Part shown: piece by piece, positions 1-8,237 of the stretch | Layout of the letters: the number at the start of each line of letters is the position of its first letter | Position numbering within the stretch: the first letter of the stretch is position 1 | The notes under the pieces: model-generated | The model's input: only the letters and a program-made list of their open reading frames with translations | Database searches by the model: none | What the model was told of the DNA's origin: nothing | From: SHWC01 sp050173345 | GTDB lineage: Bacteria > Pseudomonadota > Alphaproteobacteria > UBA828 | Direction: 5' to 3' | Length of the DNA: 64,000 nucleotides | Assembly (NCBI GenBank): GCA_050173345.1 | Contig: JBFXKW010000003.1 | Location: 1 to 64,000 of the forward strand | Made by a program: the position numbers and the translations under genes

Positions 1-53
1 GGATGCATCAGCGCTTCCGCAAGCCCCATCTGCCTCTCCCGCCGACGTGCCAT
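1..53 (-). CDS. N-terminus of an unidentified protein, cut by window start
   Basis: An ATG on the minus strand at 53 is preceded at good distance by a strong Shine-Dalgarno (GGAGGAAGGG), and 17 codons stay open to the window edge (MARRRERQMGLAEALMH). The good ribosome site suggests a real gene start, but too little protein is present to name a family. Confidence 0.45.
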   Translation of the reverse strand, partial: MARRRERQMGLAEALMH

Positions 54-228
54 GATCCCTTCCTCCCGATCGCCAGAGAGAATCACAGCCATCAACTTCT
101 GAAAAGCTTCCCCCTGGGGCGGAGAGGTAGGGAGAGGTGGGGGGAGCCGAGGCAGGTCGGGGGCCTTAAAGACTCCACCCTTCTTTACATCAATGTCCTG
201 CGCCGTGCCGCCGCACCCCACCTCACCC

Positions 229-275
229 GGCGCGCTTAAGCGCGCCACCCTCTCCGCCCCGCCGGCGGAGAGGGT
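229..275. terminator. Two adjacent palindromes downstream of the FAH-hydrolase operon
   Basis: A perfect palindrome (229-246, GGCGCGCTTAAGCGCGCC) is followed by a hairpin with 12-bp perfect arms (247-258 and 264-275) and a 5-nt loop. They lie 40-90 bp past the stop of the minus-strand operon. No clear T-run follows, so this may be a dispersed GC-rich repeat that also acts as a transcript end. The rest of 54-315 shows only G-rich low-complexity sequence and no gene. Confidence 0.5.
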
Positions 276-315
276 TCCGTGAGGCCGGCCCCTCAGAGCT
301 GCTGAGCTCTTCCGC

Positions 316-1290
316 TCAGCCGGCCGGCGCGGCCTTGACCGTGTTGCGCAAGGTGCCGATGCCCTCGATCTCGCACTCGACCCGGTCGCCCGGCTTGAGG
401 TAGCCGGGTGCCGCCTTGACGTCTGTGCGGTCGGAGAAGCGGCCGCCGAGCTCCGCGTCGGTGCCCCAGGCGGTGCCGCCCGGCGTGCCGGTCGAGATGA
501 CCCAGCCCGGCTGCAAGGTGAGGAAGGTCGAGAAGAAATGCACCAGTTCGGCCACGCCCCAGATCATCTTGGCGGTCGAGTTGTTCTGGCGCAGCTCGCC
601 GTTGATGCGGGTGCGCAGCGGCAGGGCCTGCGGGTCGGCGATCTCGTCACGCGTCACGATCGCGGGCCCGAGCGGCGCGCAGGTGTCGAAGTTCTTGCCC
701 GGCCCGAGCGAATAGGCCGCGCTGCCGTCCGGCCGCAGCCTGACCTGGCGGTCGCGCGCGGTCGCGTCGTTCATGATCGTGTAGCCGAAGATATGGTCGA
801 GCGCCTTCTCCTTCGGGATGTGCCGGCCCGGCTTGCCGATCACCACGGCGAGCTCGGTCTCGTAGTCGAGCTTCTTGGTCACCTTGGTATCGAGCAGGAT
901 GGCGTCGTCCGGCCCGATCACGCCGGTGATCGGGATCTTGATGAAGAACTCGGGCTCCTTCGCGGTGACCACCGGCTTCTCGTCGCGATGGTCCCAATAG
1001 TTCTCGCCGCTGCACAGGATGATGCCGGGCTGCAGCGGCGCCTTGAGGCGCGTGTGTGCGAGCGGCCGCCGGCCCTTGCCGCGCTCGCGGCTCGCCTTCA
1101 CCGCGCGCCTGGCAAGTGCAACCGAGGTGCGGCCGCCGGCGATGAACGCCGTCATGTCGGCAAGGCGCGCCTTCTCCGCCGCGCTCAGGCCCCGCCCGCC
1201 GCCGAGCGCATCGAGCAGGTCGACGATCTCCTCGCCGTCGATCGCGGCGAGCCGGAGCTCGCGGTCCCGTGCATAGCGCGCCAATCTCAT
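316..1290 (-). CDS. Fumarylacetoacetate hydrolase (FAH) family protein
   Basis: This 324-residue protein belongs to the FAH superfamily, cytoplasmic metal-dependent enzymes that hydrolyse or decarboxylate acyl-pyruvates and related keto acids. The C-terminal two thirds carries the family core: a GENYWDH segment, the metal-binding YETELAVVIGK (ExE) motif, FGYTIMNDATARD, GPGKNFDTCAPLGP and the closing STGTPGGTAWG loop. The N-terminal 90 residues form the usual variable cap. The start follows a GGAGAA ribosome site. It is the last gene of a minus-strand operon, 26 bp after the alpha/beta hydrolase, which suggests breakdown of an organic acid. The exact substrate cannot be read from the sequence. 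Confidence 0.9.
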   Translation of the reverse strand: MRLARYARDRELRLAAIDGEEIVDLLDALGGGRGLSAAEKARLADMTAFIAGGRTSVALARRAVKASRERGKGRRPLAHTRLKAPLQPGIILCSGENYWDHRDEKPVVTAKEPEFFIKIPITGVIGPDDAILLDTKVTKKLDYETELAVVIGKPGRHIPKEKALDHIFGYTIMNDATARDRQVRLRPDGSAAYSLGPGKNFDTCAPLGPAIVTRDEIADPQALPLRTRINGELRQNNSTAKMIWGVAELVHFFSTFLTLQPGWVISTGTPGGTAWGTDAELGGRFSDRTDVKAAPGYLKPGDRVECEIEGIGTLRNTVKAAPAG

Positions 1291-1316
1291 CCCCGTTCTC
1301 CCTGTTGAAGCTAGCT

Positions 1317-2189
1317 CTAGCTCAGGCCCATCTGCTTGATCAGGACCTGGGTCAGCGTGCTGCCGGGCTCCTTGAGCTGATGCGCCATGGTGAAGTGGTT
1401 GTAGCCCTTGAGCGAGATGACGTTGCTCGGATAGCCGAGCCGGCGCCAGAGTGCCTCCATCGCCTCGGCTTGGCGCGCATACTCGTCCGATTCGATGTCG
1501 CCCGAGACGAACATGAGCGGCGCGCTCACCGGGTAATGCTGATGGAGCGGGCTGTTGCGCTTCGCCTCGCCGGCATCGAGCCCGACCTTGTCGTTGAGAT
1601 AGCAGAGGCGGATCGGCTCAAGGTCGTAGATGCCGGAGATCGAGCAGGCGCTCTTGACGAGGTCCTTCGGCAGGCCGTCGCCGAACGAGGGCCAGTCGGT
1701 CGCGAGCATCAGGGTGGCGAGGTGGCCGCCCGCCGACTGGCCCGAGACGTGCAGCCGCGACGGGTCGCCGCCGAACGAACGCGCGTTCCGATAGGCCCAG
1801 GCGACCGCCGCGCGGTTCTGCCGCACGATCTCGTCCATGCGGATCGCGGGGGCGAGGCCGTAATTGATCACCACGGTCGCGATGCCGTGCGGCCGGAAGC
1901 CCTCGGCGACGAAGCTGTTGTGGCTCTTGTCGAGCGAGTACCAGTAGCCGCCATGGATGAAGACCTGGATCGGCGCGTTGTCCTGCTCGGCCGGGAAGAC
2001 GTCGAGCGTCTCGGCCGGCGACGGCCCGTAGGCGACGTCGAGCCGGCAGGGCAGGCGCTCGCGCGTCGCCGCGCTCCAGGTCTCCCAGTTCGCGAAGTAG
2101 TCGACATATTCGGGGTAGCGGCGCCGGTTGTTGTACTGCGCGTCCAGCTCTTCCCGGGTGTAGTCGCGATAGACCTTGGCCGTGCTCAT
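1317..2189 (-). CDS. Alpha/beta hydrolase, kynurenine formamidase/esterase type
   Basis: This 290-residue cytoplasmic alpha/beta hydrolase has an HGGYW oxyanion-hole motif near residue 80, a nucleophile elbow GQSAGGH near 150, a likely acid in SGDIESDE near 230 and a likely catalytic histidine in GYNHF near 262. HGGYW is typical of arylformamidase-like and BD-FAE carboxylesterases. The ATG overlaps the enolase stop (ATGA), so the two are translationally coupled. Its place before an FAH-family enzyme fits a hydrolytic step in a degradation pathway; the substrate is unknown. Confidence 0.88.
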   Translation of the reverse strand: MSTAKVYRDYTREELDAQYNNRRRYPEYVDYFANWETWSAATRERLPCRLDVAYGPSPAETLDVFPAEQDNAPIQVFIHGGYWYSLDKSHNSFVAEGFRPHGIATVVINYGLAPAIRMDEIVRQNRAAVAWAYRNARSFGGDPSRLHVSGQSAGGHLATLMLATDWPSFGDGLPKDLVKSACSISGIYDLEPIRLCYLNDKVGLDAGEAKRNSPLHQHYPVSAPLMFVSGDIESDEYARQAEAMEALWRRLGYPSNVISLKGYNHFTMAHQLKEPGSTLTQVLIKQMGLS

Positions 2190-3499
2190 GCTCTGCCGCC
2201 CTCCCCTGCTCCCAACGGCGCGAGCGCGGACCGCCCGGCATAGCGCCCGCCGATCTCCTCCTCGATACGCAGGAGCTGATTGTACTTGGCCAGCCGCTCG
2301 GACGAGCGCACCGAGCCGATCTTGATCTGGTCGCCGGCGACACCCACCGCGAAATCGGCAAGGAAGCTGTCCTCGGTCTCACCCGAGCGCGCCGATATGA
2401 CGGTGGCGAAGCCGCCCGCACGCGCCGCCTCGATCGCCTCGATGGTGCCGCTCAGCGTGCCGTTCTGGTTGAGCTTGATCAGCGCGGCGTTGGCCGCCTT
2501 GTCGCGGACCGCGCGTTCGATGCGCGCCGGCTGCGTGCAGAGGAGATCGTCGCCGACGATCTGCACCCTGGGCAGGCGCGCGGTCAGCCGCGTCCAATCG
2601 GCCCACGCTTCCTCGGCAAGTCCGTCCTCGACCGAGACGATCGGATAGCGCCGCGTCCATTCCTCGACCAGCGCGATCATCTCCTCGGCGCTCCGCGTCA
2701 CGCCCTCGCGCGCGAAGCCGTAGGTCTCGTCATGCTGCACGAGGCCGCTCGCCGCCACGTCGAGCGCGATGGCGACCTCCTCGCCGGGCGTGTAGCCGGC
2801 GGCGTCGATGCTGTCGACCACGAGGTCGAGCGCGGCTTCCGCCTTGCGCAGGCCCGGGCTCAGCCCACCCTCGTCGGCGAGCAGCGTGGGCAGGCCGCGC
2901 TCCCGGCTGAGCGCAGCCGCCTTGGCCCGCACCGCAAGCGCCATGCGCAGTGCCTCGGCATAGCGCGACGCGCCGACCGGCACGATCAGGAAATCCTGCA
3001 CGTCCATACCGCCGCCGGCGTGCAGCCCGCCCGACAGGATGTTGACCATCGGCAGCGGCATGACCGGCACCTCGACGCCGGCGAGCGCGCCGATATGGCG
3101 GTGCAGCGGCAGGCTCTTGGCGGCAGCGGCGGCGCGGCAGGCAGCGAGCGAGATGCCGAGCACCGCGTTGGCGCCGAGCCGGGCGAGATTCGGCGTGCCG
3201 TCGATCTCGCGCAGGCGTTGGTCGAGCGCGCGCTGATCGTCGGCGGCCAGGCCGGTCACGCCGCTCGCCAGTTCGCCCTCGACATGGCCGACGGCGCGGC
3301 TGACGCCGAGGCCCTCGAAGCGCTCGGGGTCGCCGTCGCGCAATTCGTGCGCCTCGTTCGCGCCGGTCGAGGCGCCCGAGGGCACGCTGGCACGGCCAGT
3401 CGCGCCGCCCACGAGCCGGACCTCGACCTCGACGGTCGGCCGGCCGCGCGAGTCGAAGACCTGGCGTCCCTTGACGCCCGCGATGGCGAGCCCGCTCAT
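2186..3499 (-). CDS. Enolase-family protein, divergent paralogue
   Basis: This 437-residue protein is enolase-like over its whole length (2-phosphoglycerate to phosphoenolpyruvate in the classical enzyme). It keeps the N-terminal DSRGRPTVEVEV, the PSGASTG loop, HAGG, ADEGG, IALDVAASG, SVEDGLAE, VGDDL, LIKLNQNG and RSGETED. Two positions differ from classical enolase: the QEF motif that holds a catalytic glutamate reads QDF, and ISHRSGETED reads ISARSGETED. The gene sits in a catabolic operon rather than with eno partners such as pyrG or ftsB, and overlaps both neighbours by four bases. It may be a second enolase or an enzyme for a related substrate. Confidence 0.85.
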   Translation of the reverse strand: MSGLAIAGVKGRQVFDSRGRPTVEVEVRLVGGATGRASVPSGASTGANEAHELRDGDPERFEGLGVSRAVGHVEGELASGVTGLAADDQRALDQRLREIDGTPNLARLGANAVLGISLAACRAAAAAKSLPLHRHIGALAGVEVPVMPLPMVNILSGGLHAGGGMDVQDFLIVPVGASRYAEALRMALAVRAKAAALSRERGLPTLLADEGGLSPGLRKAEAALDLVVDSIDAAGYTPGEEVAIALDVAASGLVQHDETYGFAREGVTRSAEEMIALVEEWTRRYPIVSVEDGLAEEAWADWTRLTARLPRVQIVGDDLLCTQPARIERAVRDKAANAALIKLNQNGTLSGTIEAIEAARAGGFATVISARSGETEDSFLADFAVGVAGDQIKIGSVRSSERLAKYNQLLRIEEEIGGRYAGRSALAPLGAGEGGRA

Positions 3500-4437
3500 G
3501 CCGCAAGCCCGCGGCAGAAATCGAGCGCGGCCTCGGCATCCGGCGGCGGGTGCAGGATGAGGGCGCGGGCGACGCGGCGCACCGCCTCCTCGTGCGACGG
3601 CTCGACGATATAGTCGAGCGGCGAATCGCCATCGACGCGCGCCAGCATCAAACAGCCGGTCTGGCGCATGAACTCGCGGTCGAGCACGGGGAGACCCTCG
3701 CGCCGATAGGCTTCCAGGAACGCCTCGGTCGCCACGCCGCGCGCCGCGGCAAAGGCCGGGAAGCAGATCGTGCCGAGCAGCAGGTGCGAGAGGCAGAACG
3801 CCACGTCGAAGCGCGGGTCGCCCCAGTGCGCGACCTCGGCGTCGAGCAGCACGATTTCGGCACCGTCGACCAGCATGTTCTTCGGGCTATAGTCGCCATG
3901 CACCAGGCAGAGCCGCGTCGCCAGCAGGCGCGCGACCACCTCGTCGATCGCAACGGCAAGGTCGGGATGCTTCTCGGCGATGCGGCGGAAGAACGGCTCG
4001 ATGCGCAGCTCGATCAGGAAGGTGCGGTCGTCGAAGCGTTGCGCGAGGTCGTCGCGCCCCTGGGTGCGCCGGTGCAGCTGGCCGAGCAGCGTGCCGGCGC
4101 GCTCCGCCGTGGCGGGGTCGGTGACGCCCTCGACCAAGAGCGTCTTCCAGTTGCGGAAGCGCGCCGGCACCAAGGACATGGCGAAGCGGTGGTTCTCGGG
4201 GTCGCTCCACAGCACGCGCGGCACGCATTCGGGGCCGAGCACCTCGGCCATGGTCTCGAGAGCGGCCGCCTCGATCATGGCGCGGCGCGGGTCGGAGCGC
4301 CAATCGGCGCGCACGTTGAGGCGCGCCCGCGCCCGCTTGACGACGCACGGGCCCTCCGGCCCCTCGACGAGCATCAGCTCGCTCGACACGCCGCCGGCGA
4401 ACCTCGCCTCGTCCGTCACTCCCGTCTCCGCATTCAT
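3496..4437 (-). CDS. Phosphotransferase of the aminoglycoside phosphotransferase/choline kinase fold
   Basis: About 313 residues if translation starts at the ATG at 4437 (MNAETGVTDEA), which has a GAGAGACGG ribosome site; an upstream in-frame extension to 4545 lacks family similarity. HGDYSPKN is the Brenner-type catalytic loop and LLDAEVAHWGDPRFD supplies the metal-binding aspartate, as in APH-family small-molecule kinases. The stop overlaps the enolase start (ATGA). As first gene of a degradative operon it may phosphorylate a sugar or alcohol substrate. Antibiotic resistance is not implied. Confidence 0.85.
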   Translation of the reverse strand: MNAETGVTDEARFAGGVSSELMLVEGPEGPCVVKRARARLNVRADWRSDPRRAMIEAAALETMAEVLGPECVPRVLWSDPENHRFAMSLVPARFRNWKTLLVEGVTDPATAERAGTLLGQLHRRTQGRDDLAQRFDDRTFLIELRIEPFFRRIAEKHPDLAVAIDEVVARLLATRLCLVHGDYSPKNMLVDGAEIVLLDAEVAHWGDPRFDVAFCLSHLLLGTICFPAFAAARGVATEAFLEAYRREGLPVLDREFMRQTGCLMLARVDGDSPLDYIVEPSHEEAVRRVARALILHPPPDAEAALDFCRGLAA

Positions 4438-4607
4438 GCCGTCTCTCGTCCGCGATATTCGGGCCGTGAAGCTAAGGCGCGGCGGCGCCGAGCGCCAGCC
4501 CCTGAATCGTCGCATGCGTGGACACCCTGCCGGCGCATCGGGCATGATCGCCGGAACGGCCGGGCGGGCCGGCGGACCCGCCCGGGCGACAAGACAGGGA
4601 GCGTTCC

Positions 4608-6230
4608 GTGCAAGGCACGATGATGGATTTTCCCCTCACGCTGCGCCACGTCTTCGAGCGCAGCCGGAGGCTGTTCGGCCGCAGCGAGATCGTCACGCGG
4701 CTGCCCGACAAGTCGCTGCATCGCTATACCGCCGCCGATTTCACGGCGCGCGCCGCGCGCCTCGCCGCCGCGCTCCAGAAGGCCGGGCTCAAGCCCGGCG
4801 AGCGCGTCGGCACCATGATGTGGAACAACTACCCGCATCTCGAATGCTATTTCGGCGTGCCGCTCGCCGGCGGCGTGTTCCACACGCTCAACTTCCGCCT
4901 GCACCCGAGCGACATCGAATATATCGCGAACCACGCGGAAGACCGCTTCATCATCGTCGACGACGTGCTGCTCCCGGTCATCGAGGCGGTGCGGCCGAAG
5001 CTCAAGGCCGAACGCTACATCGTCTCGACGCTTACGGGCCAGCCTGCGCCGGCGGGCTATGAGCGCTACGAGGATTTCATCGCCGATGCACCGGCCGAGC
5101 CCGCGCCGGCCGCGCTCGGCGAGAACGACGCCGCCGGCATGTGCTACACCTCGGGCACCACGGGCAAGCCCAAGGGCGTCGTCTATTCGCACCGCTCGAT
5201 TGTGCTGCACACCCTGATCGTCGGGCAGGCCGACGCCACCGCGATCTCGAACCGCGACACCATGCTGCCGGTCGTGCCGATGTTCCACGTCAACAGCTGG
5301 GGCCTGCCCTTCTGCGGCGTGATGAACGGCGCGCGCATCCTGCTGCCCGGTCCGCATCTCGACGCGGTCAGCCTGCTCGACCTGATGGAAGGCGAGAAGG
5401 CGACGTTCGCCGCGGGCGTGCCGACCATCTGGTTCGGCCTCTTGCACGCGCTCGAGAAGGAGCCGAAGCGCTGGAAGCTGCAGCCGGGCCTGCGCACCTT
5501 CGTCGGCGGCTCGGCAGCGCCCGAGGCGCTGATCCGCGGCCTCGACAGGCACGGCGTCAACGTGGTCCATGCCTGGGGCATGACCGAGATGAGCCCGATC
5601 GGCTCGATCTGCCGGATCAAGACCGAGCTGTGCGATCAGGCCGAGGACGCGCTCTACGAGCTGCGCGCCAAGCAGGGCATGCCGGTCGCGCTGGTCGACA
5701 TGCGCGTGGTCAACGAGAGCGGGCCGGTGCCGTGGGACGGCAAGACCATGGGCGAGCTCCAGGTGCGCGGGCCGTGCGTCGCGGCGCGCTACTACAATGA
5801 CGACACGCAGGCCGACAAGTGGGCGAAGGACGGCTGGTTCGTCACCGGCGACGTCGCCACCATCGACGCCGAGGGCTACATGAAGCTGACCGACCGCACC
5901 AAGGACCTGATCAAGTCCGGCGGCGAGTGGATCTCCTCGGTCGATCTCGAGAACGCGCTGATGGGCCATCCATCGGTCAAGGAGGCGACCGTGATCGCGG
6001 TGCCGCACCCGAAATGGGACGAGCGCCCGCTCGCGGTCATCGTGCTGAAGGAGGGCGCGCCGGAAGACCCCGCCGCGCTCGCCGAATATTTGAAGCCCAA
6101 ATTCGCGCGCTGGTGGCTGCCCGACGGCTACGCCTTCGTCGCCGAAATCCCCAAGACCTCGGCCGGCAAGTTCCTCAAGTCCAAGCTGCGCGACCAGTTC
6201 GCCGGCTGGCAATGGGGCGAGCCGGAGTGA
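4608..6230 (+). CDS. AMP-dependent acyl-CoA synthetase (fatty-acid-CoA ligase)
   Basis: This 540-residue ANL-superfamily ligase activates a carboxylic acid to its acyl-adenylate and then to the CoA thioester. The phosphate loop YTSGTTGKPKG is near residue 182, HVNSWGLP and the GMTEMSP adenine motif follow, GWFVTGD binds ATP ribose, and PKTSAGKFLK holds the C-terminal catalytic lysine. The GTG start at 4608 has AGGGAG six bases upstream; ATGs at 4620 and 4623 are alternatives. It is divergent from the phosphotransferase-FAH operon and likely serves the same pathway. The overall sequence resembles medium/long-chain ligases of the AlkK type. Confidence 0.9.
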   Translation: MQGTMMDFPLTLRHVFERSRRLFGRSEIVTRLPDKSLHRYTAADFTARAARLAAALQKAGLKPGERVGTMMWNNYPHLECYFGVPLAGGVFHTLNFRLHPSDIEYIANHAEDRFIIVDDVLLPVIEAVRPKLKAERYIVSTLTGQPAPAGYERYEDFIADAPAEPAPAALGENDAAGMCYTSGTTGKPKGVVYSHRSIVLHTLIVGQADATAISNRDTMLPVVPMFHVNSWGLPFCGVMNGARILLPGPHLDAVSLLDLMEGEKATFAAGVPTIWFGLLHALEKEPKRWKLQPGLRTFVGGSAAPEALIRGLDRHGVNVVHAWGMTEMSPIGSICRIKTELCDQAEDALYELRAKQGMPVALVDMRVVNESGPVPWDGKTMGELQVRGPCVAARYYNDDTQADKWAKDGWFVTGDVATIDAEGYMKLTDRTKDLIKSGGEWISSVDLENALMGHPSVKEATVIAVPHPKWDERPLAVIVLKEGAPEDPAALAEYLKPKFARWWLPDGYAFVAEIPKTSAGKFLKSKLRDQFAGWQWGEPE

Positions 6231-6251
6231 GGACGCGCGGATCGCACCGTT

Positions 6252-6542
6252 TTATGCGGCTCGCGTCAAGCGCTCGACCTTGATCTTGCCGGCGTGCTTC
6301 ATGGCCTGGGCGAGATCGTAGGCCGCCTGCAGGCGGTACCATGTCTCCGCCCCGCCGCCGAATGCCTTGTCGAGGCGGATGGCCATTTCCGGCGAGATGC
6401 CCGCATGGCCATTCACGATGTCGGAGAGCTGCTTGCGGCTGACGCCGAGCCGCCGCGCCGCCTCGGAAACGGTGAGGCCGAGCGGCTCGATGCAGTCATG
6501 CCGGACCGAAAGCCCCGGATGCGGTGGATTCTTCATTGCCAT
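6252..6542 (-). CDS. HigA-type helix-turn-helix antitoxin, without an adjacent toxin
   Basis: This small XRE-family protein of about 96 residues has the HigA signature: NPPHPG near the N-terminus, the helix-turn-helix LTVSEAARRLGVSRKQLSDIVNG (split here at the turn, LTVSEAARRLGVS then RKQLSDIVNG), and SPEMAIRLDKAFGGGAETW. HigA normally follows a higB toxin that it neutralises and represses. Here the 33 bp before it lead straight to the stop of a dehydrogenase and no HigB-like frame is present. It is therefore an orphan antitoxin or a recruited regulator. The start at 6542 is chosen for its GGAAGA spacing; 6557 is possible. Confidence 0.85.
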   Translation of the reverse strand: MAMKNPPHPGLSVRHDCIEPLGLTVSEAARRLGVSRKQLSDIVNGHAGISPEMAIRLDKAFGGGAETWYRLQAAYDLAQAMKHAGKIKVERLTRAA

Positions 6543-6590
6543 CCCGGTTCTTCCCATTCCTCACAAGGGATCAGCCGAGCTCCCCCGCCC

Positions 6591-7553
6591 TCACCCACCC
6601 CCCGGTGCGTTGCGGGCGTTCTGCGGCTTCTCGCCGTTGAGGACGCGGATGACCTCCTCGCAGGCGCGCCGGCGCAGCTCTTCGAGCGAGGCGTCGGAGG
6701 AGAATGCGATGTGCGGCGTCGCGATCACGTCGGGCCGCGCGATGAGCGCGGCCGGCGGGTCGGGCTCGCCCTCCGCCACGTCGAGCGCGGCGCCGCCCAG
6801 ATGGCCCGAATCGAGCGCGCGGATCAGCGCCTCGTTGTCGACCACCGGGCCGCGGCTGACGTTGACCAGCAGCGCGCCCTGGCGCATGCGGGCGAGGAAG
6901 GCGTCGTCGACGAAGTGATGGGTCTCCTCGTCGAGCGGCAGGTGCACGATGACCACGTCGGAATCGTGCAGCAGCCTGTCGAGGCCGACCATCTCGGCAT
7001 GCGGCGTGCCGCCGGTGACCGCGACGTCATAGGCGAGCACGTCGAGCCCGATGCCGTGCAGCTTGCGCGCGGTGGCGCGGCCGATTCGGCCATAGCCGAG
7101 GATGCCGGCGGTGAGCGTCGCGGCGCGCCTGAGCTTGGCGGCCGAGGGATCCCAGCGCCCGCGCTTGACCTCGCGGTCGAACGAGACGAGGCCCCTCACC
7201 CAGCCGAGCACCATGGCGACCGCGTGGTCCGAGACCTCCTCGACGCAATAGTCGGGCACGTTGGTGACCCAGGCGCCGCGCGCGGTCGCCGCCGGGATGT
7301 CGATATTGTCGAGGCCGACGCCCATGCGCGCGACGATCTTGAGCGCGCTCGGCGCGGCGATCGCGCGTTCCGAGACCAACGCCCAGCAGGTCAGGATCGC
7401 GGCCGGGTCGTTGGCCGCGATCAGCGCCTCGATCTCCGCGGCCGGCGCCGCGGCGGACGGCCCGGTCACCAGCTTGTGGCCGGCGCCCTCGATCAGCCGC
7501 CGCTCGATCGTCGGCTCGGGCCATGCATAGTCCGTCAATACCACCGTCGCCAT
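6591..7553 (-). CDS. D-2-hydroxyacid dehydrogenase (NAD-dependent, CtBP/SerA-like)
   Basis: This 320-residue cytoplasmic oxidoreductase interconverts a 2-hydroxy acid and its 2-keto acid. The Rossmann motif GILGYGRIG is near residue 150, and the catalytic triad appears as Arg in VNVSRGPVVD, Glu in EGEPDPP and His in TPHIAF. It lacks the regulatory ACT domains of biosynthetic SerA, so a catabolic role on a hydroxy or glyoxylate-type acid is more likely. It is divergent from the DUF1636 gene; the intervening 100 bp contains the palindrome TGATGCATCA at 7584-7593. Confidence 0.88.
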   Translation of the reverse strand: MATVVLTDYAWPEPTIERRLIEGAGHKLVTGPSAAAPAAEIEALIAANDPAAILTCWALVSERAIAAPSALKIVARMGVGLDNIDIPAATARGAWVTNVPDYCVEEVSDHAVAMVLGWVRGLVSFDREVKRGRWDPSAAKLRRAATLTAGILGYGRIGRATARKLHGIGLDVLAYDVAVTGGTPHAEMVGLDRLLHDSDVVIVHLPLDEETHHFVDDAFLARMRQGALLVNVSRGPVVDNEALIRALDSGHLGGAALDVAEGEPDPPAALIARPDVIATPHIAFSSDASLEELRRRACEEVIRVLNGEKPQNARNAPGGG

Positions 7554-7655
7554 CTCGTCTCCCCTCTCAACGATTCGAAAAGATGATGCATCACAGGGGG
7601 CTGATGTCTATGGTCGCGTGCCTTGATGATGGCGCAGCGGCTGGAACCTGGAATC

Positions 7656-8039
7656 ATGGGTGTAAAGGACGGCGGGAAGCTCTTCATTTGTCGCACCTGT
7701 GTGCGCGACTTGCGCGTTCCGCCCGGCGAGCAGACAGCCGGCGAGAAATTGTACGACGCCGTCGCGGCCGCGGTAGATGAAGCCGGCGGCGGCATCCCGC
7801 TGCAGGGCACCGCCTGCCTGAACGGCTGCCTCAACCCGTGCAACGCCTCGGTGCGCGGCCATGGCAAGGCGCTGCTCCGCTTCAGCCGCCTGACGCCCGA
7901 GGACGCGCCCGCGCTGGCAGCCCTGGCGCGCGCCTATATCGCGCACAAGACCGGCGATCTGAGCGCCAAGGAGCTGCCCGAACCGCTGCGCGCCAAGCTG
8001 TCGGCGCGGGCGCCGGTGCTCCGGCCGGTGCGTGCCTGA
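7656..8039 (+). CDS. DUF1636 family small cysteine-rich protein
   Basis: About 127 residues with the DUF1636 pattern: an N-terminal CRTC pair and a central CLNGCLNPC cluster, a likely metal or iron-sulfur site resembling thioredoxin-like ferredoxins. Family members are often found near cobalamin or metal-uptake genes, which are absent here. The ATG at 7656 begins just before the conserved KLFICRTC segment; an in-frame ATG at 7623 would add 11 poorly conserved residues. The function is not known. Confidence 0.75.
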   Translation: MGVKDGGKLFICRTCVRDLRVPPGEQTAGEKLYDAVAAAVDEAGGGIPLQGTACLNGCLNPCNASVRGHGKALLRFSRLTPEDAPALAALARAYIAHKTGDLSAKELPEPLRAKLSARAPVLRPVRA

Positions 8040-8061
8040 CCCTAAAAACGATTCACCAATC

Positions 8062-8072
8062 TGGTTAGACCA
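8062..8072. promoter_or_regulatory. Candidate GntR/FadR-type operator (TGGTTAGACCA)
   Basis: The inverted repeat TGGT-TAG-ACCA matches the TGGTNNNACCA half-site spacing of FadR-subfamily GntR regulators. A second palindrome, TGTATACA, lies at 8159-8166. Both are in the 198-bp leader of the amidohydrolase gene. No GntR gene is in the window. Confidence 0.35.
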
Positions 8073-8237
8073 AGCCTGGTCGGTGCGCGCTTGGGCCGCG
8101 TTCGGACCGGCGGATTTCCCGCAGATTCTGGTGCAAATCGGGCAGCCCTGGTCTATGCTGTATACATTCGCCACGCCTCCCCAAGAGAAAGAAGAAGGCG
8201 CGGCACTTCTCTCTATGGACCCCTAGGAGGCTGTCAA

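Noticed and set aside
3..239. Open frame on the plus strand at the window start
   Set aside because: Arg/Pro-rich translation of low-complexity DNA, no ribosome site, and it overlaps the likely start of a minus-strand gene.
3496..4437. Antibiotic resistance by the APH-like kinase
   Set aside because: The fold is shared by many small-molecule kinases, and the operon is catabolic.
4434..6212. Long minus-strand open frame opposite the acyl-CoA ligase
   Set aside because: It is an antisense shadow of a well-conserved ligase in high-GC DNA; the translation has no family pattern.
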